From Alcaligenes endophyticus (GTDB taxonomy: Bacteria; Pseudomonadota; Gammaproteobacteria; Burkholderiales; Burkholderiaceae_B), in NCBI RefSeq assembly GCF_026344035.1, contig NZ_JAPKND010000003.1:310001-374000 (forward strand): a stretch of DNA of 64,000 bases, written 5' to 3'. Below are positions 62,197-64,000 of this stretch, in pieces (positions within the stretch are counted from its first letter, which is position 1; each line of letters opens with the position of its first letter). A program made the translations under genes and the position numbers. A model generated the notes under the pieces. It did not search any database. It saw only the letters and a program-made list of their open reading frames with translations, and was not told the DNA's origin.

Positions 62197-62960
62197 ACCC
62201 GCCTTTACTGCGCCTAGAGCACGTCAACCGCCAAATCGGCGGCCTACGTATACTCAATGACATCAACTTACGCGTAGAGCCTGCTGAAATACTCGGTCTC
62301 ATTGGCCCCAATGGAGCAGGCAAAACCAGCTTATTTAATATCATTAGTGGTCAAACTGCGGCCGATAGCGGCCAGTTATATATGGCTGAACAAGTCATTA
62401 CCACGCTCTCCGTTAGCCAGCGCGCACGCTTAGGGATGGCCCGCAGCTTTCAAACTAGCCGTATCTTTCCCGAACTCAGCTTGCTCGACAATCTGGCCAT
62501 GGCCATACGAATTCGCCTAGGTAGTGCGTATCGCTGGTGGCGCTCTAAGCAATCGTTGGTAAGCAGCCAAGCCTTAGCCAGTGAGCTACTACAAGGTACT
62601 CCACTGGCCACCAAACAGGAACAGATGGCTGCCACCCTCTCGTATGGCGAACAACGCATCTTGGACGTACTGCTTTGCCTGGCCCAACAACCCCAGTTGC
62701 TATTACTCGACGAGCCCACCGCGGGGCTGTCACAAGCAGAATCTCGTGCCGTCATGACACTTGTGCACACCCATAGACACCAATGCAGCATTCTCCTGAT
62801 TAGCCATGATATCGACATTGTCATGCAGCATTGCCAGCGTGTTGCCGTGCTGAGCCAAGGAAATCTACTTGCCTGCGACACCCCTGATCGCATCAAGCGA
62901 CACCCTCTTGCACAACAGGCCTATTTAGGGGCTGCCGGTTTACCTGGAGTCAGCCCATGA
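62193..62960 (+). CDS. Liv-type ABC ATPase, LivG subunit
   Basis: A 255-residue ATPase: Walker A GPNGAGKTSLFN, Q-loop region SFQTSRIFPELSLLDN, LivG-type signature TLSYGEQRILDVLLCLA, Walker B LLLLDEPTAGLSQAE, switch histidine in ISHDIDIVM, and the tail AQQAYLGAAG. The first codon overlaps the livM stop and its stop overlaps the livF start, so the operon is translated as a chain. Confidence 0.93.
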   Translation: MNPPLLRLEHVNRQIGGLRILNDINLRVEPAEILGLIGPNGAGKTSLFNIISGQTAADSGQLYMAEQVITTLSVSQRARLGMARSFQTSRIFPELSLLDNLAMAIRIRLGSAYRWWRSKQSLVSSQALASELLQGTPLATKQEQMAATLSYGEQRILDVLLCLAQQPQLLLLDEPTAGLSQAESRAVMTLVHTHRHQCSILLISHDIDIVMQHCQRVAVLSQGNLLACDTPDRIKRHPLAQQAYLGAAGLPGVSP

Positions 62961-63679
62961 ACCCGCTCATACAGATTCAAGCACTCGATGCCTACTACCA
63001 ACAAGCCCACGTACTGCATCATATTGATTTGCAGTTGCTTGCAGGACAGAGCATTGCCTTACTAGGGCGCAACGGCGCGGGCAAAACCAGCCTATTACAT
63101 TGTCTGTTCAATATAGGGCCGCGCTGGCAAGGTAGCATCAACATTCAACAACGCTCAATCGCAGGCCTTGCTACCCATCAAGTAGCCCGATTAGGTATTG
63201 CCTTAGTTCCCCAAGGGCGCGGTGTGTTCCCCACACTAAGCGTGGCAGAAAGCTTAGGCCTGGCGCAACTGCACAAGAAAGCAGACCAGCCCTCATTCAT
63301 TAGCCTAGAAGAAATTTACGCTGAAATGCCCCGCCTCTATGAACGTAGGCGGCAAAGCTGCTCGGCCTTAAGCGGGGGCGAGCGGCAGCTATTAGCGCTT
63401 GCCCGAGCCCTACTCACCCAGGCGCGTATCCTTGTTTTAGATGAACCCAGTGAAGGTCTCGCCCCTATGACCATCACCGAAGTGCTACAGCCCCAGTTGC
63501 AACGTCTCCAAGCTAAAGGCTATACCTTCATTTTGGCTGAACAAAATGCTGCGCTGGCCCTAAGCGTTGCTCAACGGGCATTGGTACTATTTAACGGCAG
63601 GCTGGTATTTGATGGTGACGTGCTCGCTTGGCAAGATAATATCGCGCAACAGCAACAATACCTAGGAATAGGCCTGTGA
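62957..63679 (+). CDS. Liv-type ABC ATPase, LivF subunit
   Basis: A 240-residue ATPase with an intact Walker A (GRNGAGKTSLLHCLFN, unlike the LivF at 16137), VPQGRGVFPTLSVAESL, signature ALSGGERQLLALARALL, Walker B ILVLDEPSEGLAPM and ILAEQNAALAL. The stop overlaps the GTG start of the phosphopantetheinyl transferase by two bases, tying that gene to the same mRNA. Confidence 0.93.
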   Translation: MNPLIQIQALDAYYQQAHVLHHIDLQLLAGQSIALLGRNGAGKTSLLHCLFNIGPRWQGSINIQQRSIAGLATHQVARLGIALVPQGRGVFPTLSVAESLGLAQLHKKADQPSFISLEEIYAEMPRLYERRRQSCSALSGGERQLLALARALLTQARILVLDEPSEGLAPMTITEVLQPQLQRLQAKGYTFILAEQNAALALSVAQRALVLFNGRLVFDGDVLAWQDNIAQQQQYLGIGL

Positions 63680-64000
63680 TAGAACTGCACCTATTCCCCT
63701 TAAGCCTAGCCTATCAACAAGAACGCTATTTGCGCCAGCTCATCCCCGCTTTGCAACTGCAACATTGGCAGCGACGACGCCAACACGCAGATCAACTACG
63801 CAGCATTTTGGCCCATGCCGCCACTCGTTTATTGCTCGCAGATAAGCTGCACTGCTCCCCCTTAGCAATTCGCTTTCAACTAGAGCCTCAAGGTAAACCG
63901 GTAATTTCTTACCCAGACAGCGCATGGCACATGAATATTTCTCATAGTGGCCAATGGGTGGTGGTCGCCCTGGCGCCCTTTGCTGTGGGCGTAGACATAG
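63676..64000 (+). CDS. 4'-Phosphopantetheinyl transferase, Sfp type (3' end beyond window)
   Basis: The first 108 codons of an enzyme that loads the phosphopantetheine arm onto carrier domains of non-ribosomal peptide and polyketide synthases (or carrier proteins). Visible marks are RSILAHAATRLLLADKL, LEPQGKPVIS, the NISHSGQWVVVAL motif and GVDI, where the aspartate binds Mg2+. The start is the GTG at 63676 overlapping the LivF stop. Sfp proteins are about 220-240 residues, so about half is missing. Its place behind a Fur-box operon suggests it serves siderophore synthesis. Confidence 0.88.
   Translation, partial: MIELHLFPLSLAYQQERYLRQLIPALQLQHWQRRRQHADQLRSILAHAATRLLLADKLHCSPLAIRFQLEPQGKPVISYPDSAWHMNISHSGQWVVVALAPFAVGVDI

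Overview
The window looks like part of the chromosome of a betaproteobacterium of the Alcaligenaceae (Burkholderiales). This is inferred from gene content: three orphan periplasmic receptors of the Bug (tripartite tricarboxylate transporter) type, two Liv-type ABC transporters, split pntA/pntAA2/pntB genes, many LysR/GntR/AraC-controlled catabolic units and a middling GC content. No rRNA, phage, transposase or CRISPR array is visible; the region reads as ordinary chromosome made of small, separately regulated operons.

Layout. 1-1.4 kb: 5' part of hemA (minus) and tRNA-Phe. 1.6-4.4 kb: histidine kinase and FixJ-type regulator followed by a secreted GlcG/HbpS-type protein, then a small exported protein. 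5-7.6 kb: GntR regulator divergent from a fumarylacetoacetase-family hydrolase and a Bug receptor; the gap holds three direct repeats at exact 21-bp spacing. 7.7-11.5 kb (minus): ClC antiporter, lysine permease LysP, a cation-channel protein with an odd selectivity filter. 11.8-25 kb: a catabolic block with a complete Liv ABC transporter, a beta-keto acid cleavage enzyme, two SDR dehydrogenases with an AraC regulator, then LysR, CaiB-type CoA-transferase, HMG-CoA-lyase-like enzyme and Bug receptor.

25-35.7 kb: a complete selenocysteine locus: selD, formate dehydrogenase alpha (in-frame UGA = Sec197), beta and gamma subunits, fdhE, selA, selB and tRNA-Sec. 35.7-39.8 kb: a minus-strand operon of a Bug receptor, a fumarase/PurB-superfamily lyase and a ComA (phosphosulfolactate synthase)-like protein, divergent from a LysR gene; I regard this as a good candidate for an undescribed pathway. 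40-46.5 kb: yaeQ, an Xre-type regulator with the two carboxyspermidine-route polyamine genes, and the transhydrogenase operon. 46.7-54.2 kb: a small exported protein, a TerC/CBS membrane protein, a Tat-exported PhoX-type phosphatase and a 1057-residue Suv3-like helicase.

54.4-64 kb: an iron-siderophore region. Two predicted cytoplasmic siderophore esterases flank a FecCD-type permease, ATPase and binding protein. Next comes a strong Fur-box match in front of a five-gene Liv-type ABC transporter whose last gene overlaps a phosphopantetheinyl transferase that runs off the window.

How it fits together: selenium supply (SelD), Sec decoding (SelA, SelB, tRNA-Sec) and maturation (FdhE) serve the one visible Sec protein, formate dehydrogenase. 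The catabolic block pairs uptake with enzymes that cleave beta-keto or 3-hydroxyacyl-CoA intermediates, two of which would release acetoacetate. Functions of hypothetical genes and all regulatory assignments are inference from sequence reading only.
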